From Psychrobacter sp. 5A.1 (GTDB lineage Bacteria; Pseudomonadota; Gammaproteobacteria; Pseudomonadales; Moraxellaceae): a DNA stretch of 43,957 nucleotides. The notes under the pieces were generated by a model. It was not told where the DNA came from. It saw only the letters and a list, made by a program, of their open reading frames with translations, and ran no database searches. The translations under genes and the position numbers were made by a program. The stretch is taken from NCBI RefSeq assembly GCF_030407455.1, contig NZ_JASDDJ010000025.1, positions 1 through 43,957 on the forward strand, written 5' to 3'. Positions 1 to 9,730 of this stretch are shown here, one piece after another. Positions within the stretch are counted from its first letter, which is position 1, and each line of letters starts with the position of its first letter.

Positions 1-181
1 TTTTTATTCTTATTCAGCAATTATTGTTAAGCAAACAGTCATCCTCTGACATATTTTATTTTTGTAGAAATACTTCCTTTTGACATTTTCCCATCATTTT
101 AATTTATTATTTTTTATTCTTATGGCATCTGTCCATTTTATTTTTTTTATTCAGTATTCCCTAACTGATGTATCTAATGTA

Positions 182-215
182 CAAAAAAAACAGGTTCCAC
201 CATAGGTGAAACCTG
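182..215 (-). terminator. Intrinsic terminator downstream of truB
   Basis: An 11-bp stem with one mismatch (191-201 with 205-215, loop ATA) is followed on the minus strand by a run of eight T (plus-strand A run 182-190). It lies about 85 bp past the truB stop and should end the rbfA-truB transcript. The rest of 1-299 is AT-rich and I see no gene in it. Confidence 0.8.
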
Positions 216-299
216 CAATAAAATGTGACGGTATGTGATTAGTGTAAACTCTTAGTAAGCCAAAAAGGCTTTATCGCACCTTATTTAACAAGAATAAAA

Positions 300-1406
300 C
301 TAACGCTGAATTAATTTTTTTGGCTGCAATCGACCATTTAGACTAACAGCACCCAACCCAAGGAACTCTTCTTGCTCATTAAGTAAGCGTATGTCTACAG
401 GTATTTCATGCGCTAAAAGCTGAGATGCTTCAGTATCGCGGCCAGCGTTTGCCTCACTATCGATATTAATGTCAGAATCGGCATTGTGAATACTGGCTTC
501 AGTATTGTCAGACAGCTGATCAGAAACCATCTCTGATACGTAGTCTTTGAGCGTGCCTGTAAGCTGATCAAACACATTCAGACGTTGTCCCATATGTACG
601 CGAGCACACTGTTCCTCTGTCAGTATCAGCTCAGCATCAAGATCAATACAAGCATCGACAGGCAATAACCAAGACTGTCGGCTATCTAACTCACTCTCTT
701 CTAATGTTGATAAAGCAATAGCATCGTCAATACGGAAGTTGCCCACTTGCGTACGTCGCAATGCGGTCAAATGTCCCAACGTACCTAACGCCTTGGCAAT
801 ATCTTCACCGAGAACACGTACATAAGTACCTTTAGTGCAAGTCACTGTCAATTGGATCTGCTCGTGAGCAATTGCTTTTAAATCAATTGCTTTAATAGTG
901 ATATCTCTTGGCGGTCTATCAACTTCAATACCAGCGCGGGCATATTCGTAAAGCTTTTTACCATCTTTTTTTAGCGCCGAGTACATCGGTGGTATCTGCT
1001 GCTGGGCGCCCAAAAACTGCTGGGCGATAGTGGCTAACGAGGCATCATCGAATTCTGCAATAGATGCTTGTGCCACAATTTGACCATCGGCATCACCTGT
1101 ATCTGTCTGGCTACCCAGCAAGACAGTCGCTTGGTAAGACTTATCTGCATCCAGTTGATAATGGCTAAACTTGGTTGCTTCACCCAAACAAATAGGCAGT
1201 AAACCTGTCGCCATTGGATCAAGCGTACCCGTATGACCTGCCTTTTTGCTGTCGTGTATCGGTGATTTAAACAAATACTTCACCTTTGACACGACTTGCT
1301 GTGAGGTCATGCCTTTAGGTTTATCCACCAAAACAACCCCCGAAACCTTTATTTTATCGGGTGTTGTTTTGGCTTTTTTATCCACTTGCTTAGACGCTAT
1401 AGACAT
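300..1406 (-). CDS. truB: tRNA pseudouridine(55) synthase TruB
   Basis: TruB isomerises U55 to pseudouridine in the T-loop of tRNAs in the cytoplasm. The catalytic motif HTGTLDPMATGLLP is present with Asp63, and the YSALKKDGKKLYEYAR and KGTYVRVL segments match the family. At 368 residues it is longer than the roughly 310 usual for Gammaproteobacteria. The excess is an acidic D/N/S/T-rich insert at about residues 290-329, inside the C-terminal PUA-like region, plus an N-terminal extension of about 20 residues. It follows rbfA by 9 bp in the same direction, as in the conserved infB-rbfA-truB order. Family assignment is secure; the insert is unusual. Confidence 0.97.
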   Translation of the reverse strand: MSIASKQVDKKAKTTPDKIKVSGVVLVDKPKGMTSQQVVSKVKYLFKSPIHDSKKAGHTGTLDPMATGLLPICLGEATKFSHYQLDADKSYQATVLLGSQTDTGDADGQIVAQASIAEFDDASLATIAQQFLGAQQQIPPMYSALKKDGKKLYEYARAGIEVDRPPRDITIKAIDLKAIAHEQIQLTVTCTKGTYVRVLGEDIAKALGTLGHLTALRRTQVGNFRIDDAIALSTLEESELDSRQSWLLPVDACIDLDAELILTEEQCARVHMGQRLNVFDQLTGTLKDYVSEMVSDQLSDNTEASIHNADSDINIDSEANAGRDTEASQLLAHEIPVDIRLLNEQEEFLGLGAVSLNGRLQPKKLIQR

Positions 1407-1415
1407 AATAATACT

Positions 1416-1805
1416 TTACTCGTCATTCTCGTTTTGCTCAGTTTTGGTGACAGCCTTACTAATCAAGTCCATCATATAATTACCACGAGCAGTCACTTCA
1501 TCATAGTGAAAGCGTAGGCGCGGCGTGGTACGTGTCTTTAGGCTATGACTTAATTCAGTACGCAAAAACCCTGCGGCTTTATTTAGTACTTTGATACTTT
1601 CTTCATGATTGGTCTTGTTCATGGCATCATTGAGCTCAGGCTCCATGATAGTGACATAGACATCAGCATAACCTAGATCTGGACTGACTTTGACGCTAGA
1701 AATAGTGACAAAACCTGTCAGACGAGGGTCATTGACTTCGTCACGAATAAGAACAGCCAGCTCACGCTGAATTTGATCCGACAATCGTTGTAAACGTTGG
1801 TTCAT
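1416..1805 (-). CDS. rbfA: 30S ribosome-binding factor RbfA
   Basis: RbfA is a single-KH-domain protein that binds the immature 30S subunit and helps late 16S rRNA 5'-end maturation; it matters for growth in the cold. The 129-residue protein has the family start (RLQRLSDQIQRELAVLIRDEVNDPRLTGFVTISSVK) and the RTELSHSLKTRTTPRLRFHYD segment. It lies between infB and truB, 9 bp upstream of truB, so the two are probably co-transcribed. A terminator-like hairpin in the gap to infB suggests only partial read-through from the nusA-infB transcript. Confidence 0.96.
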   Translation of the reverse strand: MNQRLQRLSDQIQRELAVLIRDEVNDPRLTGFVTISSVKVSPDLGYADVYVTIMEPELNDAMNKTNHEESIKVLNKAAGFLRTELSHSLKTRTTPRLRFHYDEVTARGNYMMDLISKAVTKTEQNENDE

Positions 1806-1885
1806 TTTATTACCTTAATTTGGTAGGGCTTGTTTTCATTGATTAGCCCATTTGCTTATTAATACATTTAAGGGCTGATATTTAC

Positions 1886-1920
1886 TAAAAAAGGCCTAGC
1901 AGGGTGTACCTGTTAGGCCT
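1886..1920 (-). terminator. Terminator-like hairpin between infB and rbfA
   Basis: A 12-bp stem, AGGCCTAGCAGG with CCTGTTAGGCCT (one G-U pair, loop GTGTA), is followed on the minus strand by six T. It sits inside the otherwise co-directional infB-rbfA gap of 204 bp. It could end or attenuate the rimP-nusA-infB transcript before rbfA-truB. Confidence 0.75.
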
Positions 1921-2009
1921 AAGTACAGCTGAATATTAGCAGAGTATCTGAAAAGCTCTGCGGATTACGCATGTTGCTTTAATACATACTCTGCTATCGA
2001 ACAGCAGCT

Positions 2010-4733
2010 TTAGATAGTACGTGCGAACTCTTGAATTTCAAAGACTTCGATCTTATCGCCAGCTTCGACGTCATAGCCACGAACGGCCAGACCACATTCC
2101 ATGCCAGTACGTACTTCATTAACGTCTTCTTTATAACGACGCAATGATTGCAATTGACCAGTAAAGATAACTTGGTCAGCGCGCAATACGCGGATAGGTT
2201 TGTTGCGATAAATTGTACCTTCGACCACCATACAACCAGCCGCAGCACCAAACTTACTAGAACGGAATACTTCACGAACGTCTGCAACACCAAGGATTTT
2301 CTCACGATGTTCAGGAGCAAGCATACCGCTCATTGCTGATTTCACATCATCAATCAAGCCATAGATGACGCTATAGTAGCGAATATCCATGTTAGCAGTG
2401 TCTGCTTTGCGGCGTGCGGTGGCATCTGCACGAACGTTAAAGCCTAGTAGTACCGCTTCACTAGATTCTGCAAGTGTTACGTCAGATTCAGAAATCGGGC
2501 CAACGCCTGAACTGATGACTCTGACTTTCACTTCGTCAGTTGACAATTCATTCAATGCAGCTAGTAGTGCTTCAAGTGAACCACGTACATCTGTCTTTAA
2601 TACGATATTCAAGAATGACACATCGCCTTGGCCCATCTGATCAAACATGCTCTCTAGACGCATGGCATTTTGACGCTCGAGTTGACGCTCACGCTCACGG
2701 TTGGTTCTAAAGTCCGCGACTTCACGAGCTTTTTTCTCATCCGTTACTACTAAGAATTCGCTACCAGCAGCAGGTGTTTCAGGCAAACCTAAAATCTCTA
2801 CAGGGATAGAAGGACCAGCGGACTTAATACGCTGACCATGCTCGTCTGTTAATGCACGAACTTTACCATAATGCTCACCAGCTAGAACCAAGTCACCTTG
2901 TTTCAGTGTCCCTTTTTTGACTAGGACACTCACAACAGGACCACGACCTTTTTCAAGTCTTGATTCGATGACAACACCCTGTGCCGCACCGTCTAGTGGC
3001 GCTTCTAATTCCATTAGCTCAGCTTGTAAGCTAATAAACTCTAGTAAGTTGTCAATACCTTCGCCAGTTTTGGCTGAGATACGGGCCATTGGTGTATCAC
3101 CGCCCCATTCTTCTGATATGACTTCTTTCGTCGTCAATTCATTAAGAACACGGTCAGGATCAGCGCCTGGCTTATCCATTTTGTTGATAGCAACGATAAT
3201 TGGCGTACCAGCAGCACGTGCATGATCGATGGCTTCTGCTGTCTGTGGCATCATGCCATCATCAGCGGCGACGACAAGTACAACGATATCAGTCGCTTGA
3301 GCACCGCGTGAACGCATGGCACTAAAGGCCGCGTGACCCGGAGTATCAAGGAAAGTAATGACACCGCGCTCGGTTTTTACATGGTAAGCACCGATATGCT
3401 GTGTAATACCGCCCGCTTCACCAGTCGCCACTTTCGTTTCACGAATTTTATCTAGCAGTGAGGTCTTACCATGGTCGACGTGACCCATGATCGTTACGAC
3501 TGGCGGACGAGTCTGAATGTTACTGCTACGCTCATCAACCGCATACTGTAGATCATCTTCAACTTTGGTATCACTGACTGGTACTGGATTATGACCCATT
3601 TCTTCAACAAGCAAGCTTGCTGTCGCTTGATCAATCGTATCTGATTCACGAGCCATTTCACCCATTTTCATGAGCAATTTAGTCACTTCACGAGCTTTAA
3701 CGGCCATACGTTGAGCAAGATCTGCTACTGTAATTTGCTCACTAATTTCAACGTCATAAACGATTTTTTCAACTGGTTTTTCAAACTTATGCTGTGATGC
3801 TTGTGTTGAACGCAAACCGTTTTTACGGTTTTTGATTTCACGCTCATCTTGGTTTTTACGACGACGGCCACGAGCGCCAGTACTGCTTGCACCGCGTTTG
3901 ATTTCACGACGTTCTTTTTCAAATGACTCTTCTAATGCATCACCGACTAGACCTTCAGCCAATGGTTCGTCTTTACGAACTTCAGCAGCAGGCTGGTCCG
4001 TATATTTACCAGCCATTTTACGCATTTGCTCAAGTGTACGCTTTTGCGCCTCTTCAGCTTGAGTACGGCGAGTTTCTGTTTCGATTTCACGCAAACGCGC
4101 TTCTTCTTTTTCACGTGTTTCGCGAGCTTTACGCTCAGCTGCTGTCTCAACTTTTGGTTTGGTTGCAGCAACTTTTTTCTTCGGCTGTTCTTTAGGCTTA
4201 ACTTCAACAGTGGCTTTACCACCTTTTTTCACGACAACTGATGTAGAGATGTCGTCATTTTTATCGCTTGATTTTTTGCCAGAGCCTAAGCTTGCACGCA
4301 TAGCAGCTAAGGTTGCTGCTTGACGTTCTTCAGATTTTTTCTTAGTCGCTGCACGTTCTTCAGCTTCTTTGGCTGCACGTTCTTGAGACTCAATCAGAGC
4401 TTGCTCACGCGCCGCTAAATCTTCAGCCATTTTTTCTGGATCAGGCTTTTCAAATACTTTCTTTTTACGCACTTCAACATTGACGCTCTTAGATTTACCC
4501 GAAGAGCCGGTCACACGTGCGGTACTGGTCGTCTTAGATTTAAGACTAATACGACGCTTTTCTTGTTGACCATGACTTTGTTTTAAATACGTCACCAGCT
4601 TCTCTTGCTCAAGCTCGGTGACTAGGTCATCCTCTGCGCGAGCAGGCAGGCCAGCGTCTACTAATTGCTGCTTTACAGCATCTGTAGTTTTGCCTACCAT
4701 TTCTGCCAGTTCTTTGACGGTCTTATCTGCCAT
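2010..4733 (-). CDS. infB: Translation initiation factor IF-2
   Basis: IF-2 is the GTPase that brings initiator fMet-tRNA to the 30S subunit and promotes subunit joining. The 907-residue protein has an N-terminal IF2-N module (residues 4-30), a long Lys/Glu/Arg-rich linker (about 80-320), a second IF2-N-like module (about 328-380), and the G domain with G1 motif GHVDHGKT at 416-423, followed by DTPGHAAF and NKMD. The C-terminal domains end in EIQEFARTI. The length fits the long IF-2 forms of Gammaproteobacteria. It lies downstream of nusA in the same direction with a 148-bp gap. Its substrate, the initiator tRNA, is encoded upstream in the same cluster. Confidence 0.98.
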   Translation of the reverse strand: MADKTVKELAEMVGKTTDAVKQQLVDAGLPARAEDDLVTELEQEKLVTYLKQSHGQQEKRRISLKSKTTSTARVTGSSGKSKSVNVEVRKKKVFEKPDPEKMAEDLAAREQALIESQERAAKEAEERAATKKKSEERQAATLAAMRASLGSGKKSSDKNDDISTSVVVKKGGKATVEVKPKEQPKKKVAATKPKVETAAERKARETREKEEARLREIETETRRTQAEEAQKRTLEQMRKMAGKYTDQPAAEVRKDEPLAEGLVGDALEESFEKERREIKRGASSTGARGRRRKNQDEREIKNRKNGLRSTQASQHKFEKPVEKIVYDVEISEQITVADLAQRMAVKAREVTKLLMKMGEMARESDTIDQATASLLVEEMGHNPVPVSDTKVEDDLQYAVDERSSNIQTRPPVVTIMGHVDHGKTSLLDKIRETKVATGEAGGITQHIGAYHVKTERGVITFLDTPGHAAFSAMRSRGAQATDIVVLVVAADDGMMPQTAEAIDHARAAGTPIIVAINKMDKPGADPDRVLNELTTKEVISEEWGGDTPMARISAKTGEGIDNLLEFISLQAELMELEAPLDGAAQGVVIESRLEKGRGPVVSVLVKKGTLKQGDLVLAGEHYGKVRALTDEHGQRIKSAGPSIPVEILGLPETPAAGSEFLVVTDEKKAREVADFRTNRERERQLERQNAMRLESMFDQMGQGDVSFLNIVLKTDVRGSLEALLAALNELSTDEVKVRVISSGVGPISESDVTLAESSEAVLLGFNVRADATARRKADTANMDIRYYSVIYGLIDDVKSAMSGMLAPEHREKILGVADVREVFRSSKFGAAAGCMVVEGTIYRNKPIRVLRADQVIFTGQLQSLRRYKEDVNEVRTGMECGLAVRGYDVEAGDKIEVFEIQEFARTI

Positions 4734-4881
4734 TTATTATCACCTACTGTCTATTATTTGCTATATGTTCAATTCAGTTGTTGGCTACAAATGATTGGGT
4801 TAAGGCTGATATTTATAAATAGATACCAGCGCTTTATTCTCAATAGCATATCACCAAAAGACAGCGATATGCAGTTACCGC

Positions 4882-6366
4882 TTATTCATCGAACCAAGAT
4901 TCCCGAGCTTTCATGATGAGTTTTCCTGCAGTTTCAGAGTCTAATCCTTCGATATCTTCTAAATCGAAGACGGCTTGTTCTGCCAAATCATCAACGGTAA
5001 TAATATCTTTTTGTGCCATTTTATAGGCCCAATTGACGGTCATACCTTCAAGCTCTTGGAGCTCTTGACTTGGCTCTTTCATGTTCTGTTGTTTAACCAG
5101 CTCGTCAGCGATAACGACTTCTTTAGCACGCTCTTGAATCATCTCAATCGCTTCATCATCTAAGCCTTCAATATCATAGAAGGTTTCGATTGGTACGTAA
5201 GCCACTTCTTCGATACTGGTAAAACCGATATCAACCAGCGCTTGTGCTAAGTCTTTATCAACTTCTAAACGTTCATAGAATAACTCGATGAATGCTTTTG
5301 ATTCGTTTTCTTGACGCTGCTTATATTCTTCTTCAAGCATCATATTAAGCTTATAACCCGTTAGCTCAGAGGCCAAACGTACGTTTTGGCCTTGTGAGCC
5401 AATAGCACGCGCTAACTGATCATTGGTACTAAAGATAATATCTGCTGTTTGAGTATCTTCGTCTAAGATAATGCTGCTGACGTCAGCTGGCTCTAAAGAG
5501 CTAATGATGAATTGGGCTGGGTCATCTGACCATACCACGACATCAATACGCTCGCCATCCAACTCTTGCTGTACCGCTTGAATACGCGTACCACGCATAC
5601 CGATACAAGCGCCAACTGGATCAATACGATGATCGTTGGTCTTCACGGCTATTTTAGCACGAGTACCTGGTAGGCGGGCAACGTTACGAATTTCAATAAT
5701 TTGTTCTGCAATCTCAGGCACTTCTTTTTGCATCAATGCTGATAGCATTTCAGGATGCGTGCGAGATAACAGTAGCTGTGCGCCACGGTTTTCGCGGTTC
5801 ACATGGTACAAGATAGCATTGATACGCGATTTTGCACGTAACTGCTCACGTGGCAACATCTGATCACGTGACAAATACCCTTCAGCATTATCACCTAAGT
5901 CAATAATATAGCCATCACGTGTCTGTTTTTTGACTTCGCCATACATCATCTCACCAACACGTGGCTCGAAAGCATCGGCTACTAGCGCGCGCTCAGCTTC
6001 ACGGATTTTTTGGATAATGACCTGTTTTGCTTGAGTAGCAGCGATACGACCAAATTCGATTGATTCAATCTGCTCTTCTTTAATATCACCGATTGACCAT
6101 TCTTCTTGATCAAGATCTGTGATCGCAAGCTGACAAGCTGGCATTTCATGGTCTTCATCTGCAACCACTGTCCAGTAACGATAAGTATCATAGTCACCAG
6201 TGGCGCGGTCGATTGCAACCCGTACGGCCACTTCTGGCTGCTCGGTGTATACTTTTTTCTTAGTCGATACCACCAAAGCGTCTTCTATGGCTTCAAAGAT
6301 ATCTTCAGGATTTAAGCCCTTTTCATTACTGACAGTTTCTACTACCGTTAAGATTTCACGACTCAT
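4882..6366 (-). CDS. nusA: Transcription termination/antitermination factor NusA
   Basis: NusA binds RNA polymerase and modulates pausing, Rho and intrinsic termination, and rRNA antitermination. At 494 residues it matches the E. coli length. The N-terminal RNAP-binding domain begins MSREILTVVETVSNEKGL. An S1 domain lies near 135-200 (GEVKKQTRDGYIIDLGDNAEGYL). KH1 contains DPVGACIGMRGTRIQAV, and KH2 contains LARAIGSQGQNVRLASELTGY. Two acidic helix-hairpin-helix repeats end the protein. It lies in the rimP-nusA-infB order, 134 bp after rimP. Confidence 0.98.
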   Translation of the reverse strand: MSREILTVVETVSNEKGLNPEDIFEAIEDALVVSTKKKVYTEQPEVAVRVAIDRATGDYDTYRYWTVVADEDHEMPACQLAITDLDQEEWSIGDIKEEQIESIEFGRIAATQAKQVIIQKIREAERALVADAFEPRVGEMMYGEVKKQTRDGYIIDLGDNAEGYLSRDQMLPREQLRAKSRINAILYHVNRENRGAQLLLSRTHPEMLSALMQKEVPEIAEQIIEIRNVARLPGTRAKIAVKTNDHRIDPVGACIGMRGTRIQAVQQELDGERIDVVVWSDDPAQFIISSLEPADVSSIILDEDTQTADIIFSTNDQLARAIGSQGQNVRLASELTGYKLNMMLEEEYKQRQENESKAFIELFYERLEVDKDLAQALVDIGFTSIEEVAYVPIETFYDIEGLDDEAIEMIQERAKEVVIADELVKQQNMKEPSQELQELEGMTVNWAYKMAQKDIITVDDLAEQAVFDLEDIEGLDSETAGKLIMKARESWFDE

Positions 6367-6500
6367 GCTATACCTGTCCTATCATTTTATAATTGACTTA
6401 AATTTTATAATTTGTGTATTGATATTATATATTTACTATAAGCCACATAAGCTATTTGGAGATAAAACTGCCTATCTATAAGCAGTTACCTAATATAGAT

Positions 6501-7001
6501 TTAAGCGTCTTCATAAATCAAATTGGCTTTATCAATATTACTTAATGCAATCTCAAACTGCTGACCATCACTTGATGTCAATTTTAGCGAGGTTGCATCG
6601 ATACTGTCTAAAGTACCTGTCGCTTTACGACGTTTTTGATCGCCTTCACCAATCGCTTGGATCAAACGCAAACTCACCGTTTGGCCAACATACGCGTGCA
6701 TCTGCTCATCTGAGAAAAATGCGCGGTCAAAGCCTGGTGAAGACACTTCTAAGATGAACTCACCAGCAATAGGATCATGAACTTCCAAAATACCGCTTAC
6801 TTGGTGGTTCACTGCCGCACAGTTCTCAATGGTTACCTGCTTATCTTGGGCTTGCTCTTCTGGCAATGCCTCAATATAAATACGTAACAATGAGCGGTTG
6901 CCTTGTGGTGCAAACTCGATACCCCAGAGTGCCACATCGCAAGCAGCAACGGCAGGGGCAATAATATTAGTCAGTTCTGCAACTTTAGTCGAAAGCTTCA
7001 T
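6501..7001 (-). CDS. rimP: Ribosome maturation factor RimP
   Basis: RimP assists 30S subunit assembly. The 166-residue protein has the family pattern: an N-terminal domain with LWGIEFAPQGNRSLLRIYIE, then CAAVNHQVSGILEVHDPIAGEFILEVSSPGFDRAFF, and a C-terminal SH3-like domain (KATGTLDSIDATSLKLTSSDGQQFEIALSNIDKANLIYE). It is the first protein gene of the rimP-nusA-infB group. A TATAAT box lies on the minus strand about 90 bp upstream (near 7090), without a convincing -35, and may be its promoter because the tRNA transcript upstream has its own terminator. Confidence 0.96.
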   Translation of the reverse strand: MKLSTKVAELTNIIAPAVAACDVALWGIEFAPQGNRSLLRIYIEALPEEQAQDKQVTIENCAAVNHQVSGILEVHDPIAGEFILEVSSPGFDRAFFSDEQMHAYVGQTVSLRLIQAIGEGDQKRRKATGTLDSIDATSLKLTSSDGQQFEIALSNIDKANLIYEDA

Positions 7002-7384
7002 AATCTCTTTGTATTTTCCTATTCACTTATCTATCGTACTGAGTAAACCGTATGAAAACTTGGCTCTTCTCTTACCTATATATAGCAATATTATAGCGGT
7101 AAGCATTACGGTCATTATATAATTTTAAACCACAAACATGTGATATGTGTTGTGCGTTTATATAGGGATGAGCATAAAAAACATCAAGCTCAGCCAGACA
7201 ATGCTTTTATTATTCATAAAGCACTACTATCGATAAAAGCGTGAGGAATAAAAGATAGTGTTGCTTAAGGAGCATCGTGCCGGTAGCGGCCGATGACGAC
7301 CAGTGACGATTAATATCGTACTCTATAGACCTAGAGCTTAACATAAGTAGGATAGATACCGCGATAACACTGACCATCAGATAC

Positions 7385-7411
7385 AAAAAAACCCACAAAC
7401 ATAATGGTGGG
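7385..7411 (-). terminator. Intrinsic terminator after initiator tRNA
   Basis: On the minus strand CCCAC and GTGGG (stem 7392-7411, 10-nt loop) are followed by seven T (plus-strand A 7385-7391). It lies about 50 bp past the tRNA 3' end and should separate the tRNA transcript from rimP. The stem is short. The rest of 7002-7384 contains no gene I can support. Confidence 0.6.
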
Positions 7412-7458
7412 CTAATCGGTACTGACAAATTTAGTGTGCAAAACATCAGTATAAAAAG

Positions 7459-7535
<77 letters not shown>

Positions 7536-7551
7536 TCAATCTAGAACGCAT

Positions 7552-7580
7552 ATTATAGGGAGGTTTTGTAGAAGTGTCAA
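7552..7580 (-). promoter_or_regulatory. Consensus sigma-70 promoter for initiator tRNA
   Basis: The minus strand carries TTGACA (plus-strand 7575-7580), a spacer of exactly 17 bp, and TATAAT (plus-strand 7552-7557). The -10 box ends about 16 bp upstream of the tRNA 5' end at 7535. Both boxes are perfect consensus, which suits strong transcription of a stable RNA gene. Confidence 0.88.
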
Positions 7581-7659
7581 TACTTTTTTTAAATAAATTA
7601 TAAATTAAGTATTATCTGCTAAAAAATCCAACCTGACGCTATGCTACGTCTATTAAACT

Positions 7660-7743
7660 TGGTGCGATTGGGGGGACTTGAACCCCCACAGCTTGCGCCA
7701 CCACCCCCTCAAGATGGCGTGTCTACCATTCCACCACAATCGC
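7660..7743 (-). tRNA. tRNA-Leu (GAG)
   Basis: The 84-nt minus-strand gene has acceptor GCGATTG paired with CAATCGC, discriminator A and an encoded CCA. The D-arm reads GTGGTGGAATGGTAGACAC. The anticodon loop TTGAGGG is closed by CCATC/GGTGG, giving anticodon GAG. A long variable arm (GGCGCAAGCT region) and T-arm GGGGGTTCAAGTCCCCC complete a class II leucine tRNA. It lies between secG and the initiator tRNA, the equivalent of leuU beside secG in E. coli. Confidence 0.93.
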
Positions 7744-7885
7744 ATTTTACTACTCTGTTCCTTCATATCCATTCTACTATAAAAGATGCTTAAGGTAGGC
7801 ATCTATAGAGTGGTACTTCTGAAAACAGAAACGCATTGTAAATCTAACGTGGCGAAATAGCAAGCGTTGCCTGCTTAAAAAATGA

Positions 7886-8194
7886 TTACTCAGGATTTTG
7901 TGTCAATGGACGCGGCGTTTGCGGCGCTGAAACGGGTGCATCTAAACGAAACTGATCTTCAGCTTGCTTACGAGAATGAACGGCAAGGGTCATACTCGTG
8001 ATAAAAAATATGACCGTCAATACCGCGGTCGCGCGCGTTAAGAAGTTGGCAGTTCCTGCCGCGCCAAATACTGTACCCGATGAGCCAGCACCAAAAGAAG
8101 CCCCAGCGTCTGCCCCTTTACCATGCTGTATCAAGATCAAGCCGATCATGGCAATCGCCACGATAATATGCAGGGCTAATATAAACGTAAACAT
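7886..8194 (-). CDS. secG: Preprotein translocase subunit SecG
   Basis: SecG is the small integral membrane subunit of the SecYEG channel. The 102-residue protein has two hydrophobic segments (about 2-20 and 52-70) joined by the Gly/Ala-rich loop IQHGKGADAGASFGAGSSGTVFGAAGTANFLTR, which is the family signature, and a polar C-terminal tail. It lies between tpiA and tRNA-Leu in the same direction, a common proteobacterial arrangement. Confidence 0.95.
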   Translation of the reverse strand: MFTFILALHIIVAIAMIGLILIQHGKGADAGASFGAGSSGTVFGAAGTANFLTRATAVLTVIFFITSMTLAVHSRKQAEDQFRLDAPVSAPQTPRPLTQNPE

Positions 8195-8409
8195 GGTGGC
8201 CTCTTTTGCCGCGTAATGACGACTGATAACGGAAAATAAAACTTAAAGTTAATACGGATGACAACTGGCATCTCATGACGCCAAATCGACTATATAAATA
8301 AGGCGCATTGTACACGATTGCAAGGGCACTGTTAAACCTACTTTTGCCAACTGATAAAGACACACTGTTTACAGGCTATGACTTTGATATTTGAGCGTTA
8401 TTTATTCAG

Positions 8410-9228
8410 TTAGGCATTGGCTTGGTTAAAAGCATCAGCAATCGCTAAAAAACTCTCTGCCTTTAATGAAGCACCGCCAACCAATGCCCCATCAATCATT
8501 GGGTCTGATGCAAAGCTTTCGGCATTATCAGCATTGACACTACCACCATATAGTACGGTAGTCGCCCCCGCCATATCAGCAAAACCTGCAACCGTTTGCT
8601 TAATATGCTGATGGGTGTGACTGACTTCCTCTACCGTTGGCACCTTACCAGTGCCAATCGCCCATACAGGTTCGTAGGCCACGATCAATCGTTCAGATAG
8701 CGACATTATAAAATCTGGCTGTTGAATAAGTAAATCTTTGATAACCGCGAGCTGAGCATCGATAACGTCAAATGTTTGATTATTATCATACTGTTCTTGT
8801 GTTTCGCCAATACAAAACACCACACCTAGGTTTTGAGAGAACGCATGAGACAATTTATTTACCAGACAATCATGAGATTCTTTGTGATACTGGCGACGTT
8901 CAGAATGACCGAGTAGCGTCCAAGTGGCGCCTGCATCTGCCACTTGCTGTGCTGAGCAATCGCCTGTATATGCGCCTGTACTCGCACTATGGGCACTGAT
9001 GTCTTGTGCGGCACAGAGTATTGAACTGTCTTTCAGACGTGTACTCACTGCATTTAAATGAATGCAACTTGGTGCTACCATTAATTTGCAGCGATTGTTT
9101 GGCTCTTTCATATGGGCTTGCTCTTCAGCATTTATCTTAGACGATAAGTCGTCTAACAGCGCACTGACTGCATGGTTTGTCGCCGGATTCTGTTTCCAAT
9201 TGCCAATTACCCAAGCTTGCATACTCAT
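8410..9228 (-). CDS. tpiA: Triosephosphate isomerase
   Basis: TpiA interconverts dihydroxyacetone phosphate and glyceraldehyde 3-phosphate in glycolysis and gluconeogenesis. Active-site residues are visible: Lys12 in GNWKQN, His108 in LLGHSERR, and Glu186 in [11 protein letters not shown]; the phosphate-binding YGGSVNADN and GALVGGASL follow. At 272 residues it is slightly longer than the usual 250, with a small insert near residues 30-47. It precedes secG on the same strand, with 215 bp between them. Confidence 0.97.
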   Translation of the reverse strand: MSMQAWVIGNWKQNPATNHAVSALLDDLSSKINAEEQAHMKEPNNRCKLMVAPSCIHLNAVSTRLKDSSILCAAQDISAHSASTGAYTGDCSAQQVADAGATWTLLGHSERRQYHKESHDCLVNKLSHAFSQNLGVVFCIGETQEQYDNNQTFDVIDAQLAVIKDLLIQQPDFIMSLSERLIVAYEPVWAIGTGKVPTVEEVSHTHQHIKQTVAGFADMAGATTVLYGGSVNADNAESFASDPMIDGALVGGASLKAESFLAIADAFNQANA

Positions 9229-9472
9229 CTACCTTGTCTCATGTATTCATGCCAATTCGGCTAATATGCGCGTCAGTATAACAAATAATTCGTAAGTGCT
9301 ATAGTAGCCTGCCACTATCATAAGAATGATCCATCGAAACTTATCGTTAGATGATGTGGCAATAGGCCATGATTTTTACGTGCTGGTCGCTTAATAGTCT
9401 ATATAAAATTTTCAAACTAAAGTAAAGTTCTATACTGCTGACTTCATAAAAATTAAATACTATTGTTAAGTC

Positions 9473-9564
9473 GTATCCTCAATTCAATCGATAGTCATCT
9501 AAATGAGTTAGGCAAGATAATTAGAGGCGGACTATCTACAGTCGATTCAATATTATTTGGATAC
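9473..9564. repeat. 92-bp imperfect palindrome upstream of pilB
   Basis: The left arm starts GTATCC, then TCAATCGA and TAGTC. The right arm read in reverse complement gives GTATCC, then TGAATCGA and TAGTC, with small gaps between the blocks. Positions 9477-9507 form one copy of a 31-bp dispersed repeat whose second copy is at 13817-13847. It looks like a small foldback or MITE-type relic. Confidence 0.5.
9477..9507 (+). repeat. Direct repeat copy 1 flanking pilBCD
   Basis: This 31-bp sequence (core ATAGTCATCTAA) matches 13817-13847 at 28 of 31 positions in the same orientation. The two copies bracket pilB, pilC and pilD. Confidence 0.75.
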
Positions 9565-9730
9565 AAGATTAATCGAGTAAAATTACTATAAAAAGTACTA
9601 TAAATAGTAGACTGAGCAGGCCTGACACCGTATCTGATTTATATGGGACTGACTTATTAAAATGATGAATACGTAGCGTGTAGATGCTCAACAAGTCTAC
9701 AGAATACTGGTTATTAAAGGAGAGAATATA

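Larger units (their letters stand above)
9229..9730. other. 502-bp intergenic region between tpiA and pilB
   Basis: This divergent gap holds the promoters of tpiA (minus) and pilB (plus) and an imperfect palindrome at 9473-9564. A strong ribosome binding site, AAAGGAGA, lies just before pilB. I see no protein or RNA gene here and no clear -35/-10 pair. Confidence 0.6.

Noticed and set aside
3923..4241. Several overlapping plus-strand frames of 70-90 residues inside infB
   Set aside because: They are complements of the Lys/Glu-rich infB linker and show biased Phe/Leu/Arg composition; shadow frames.
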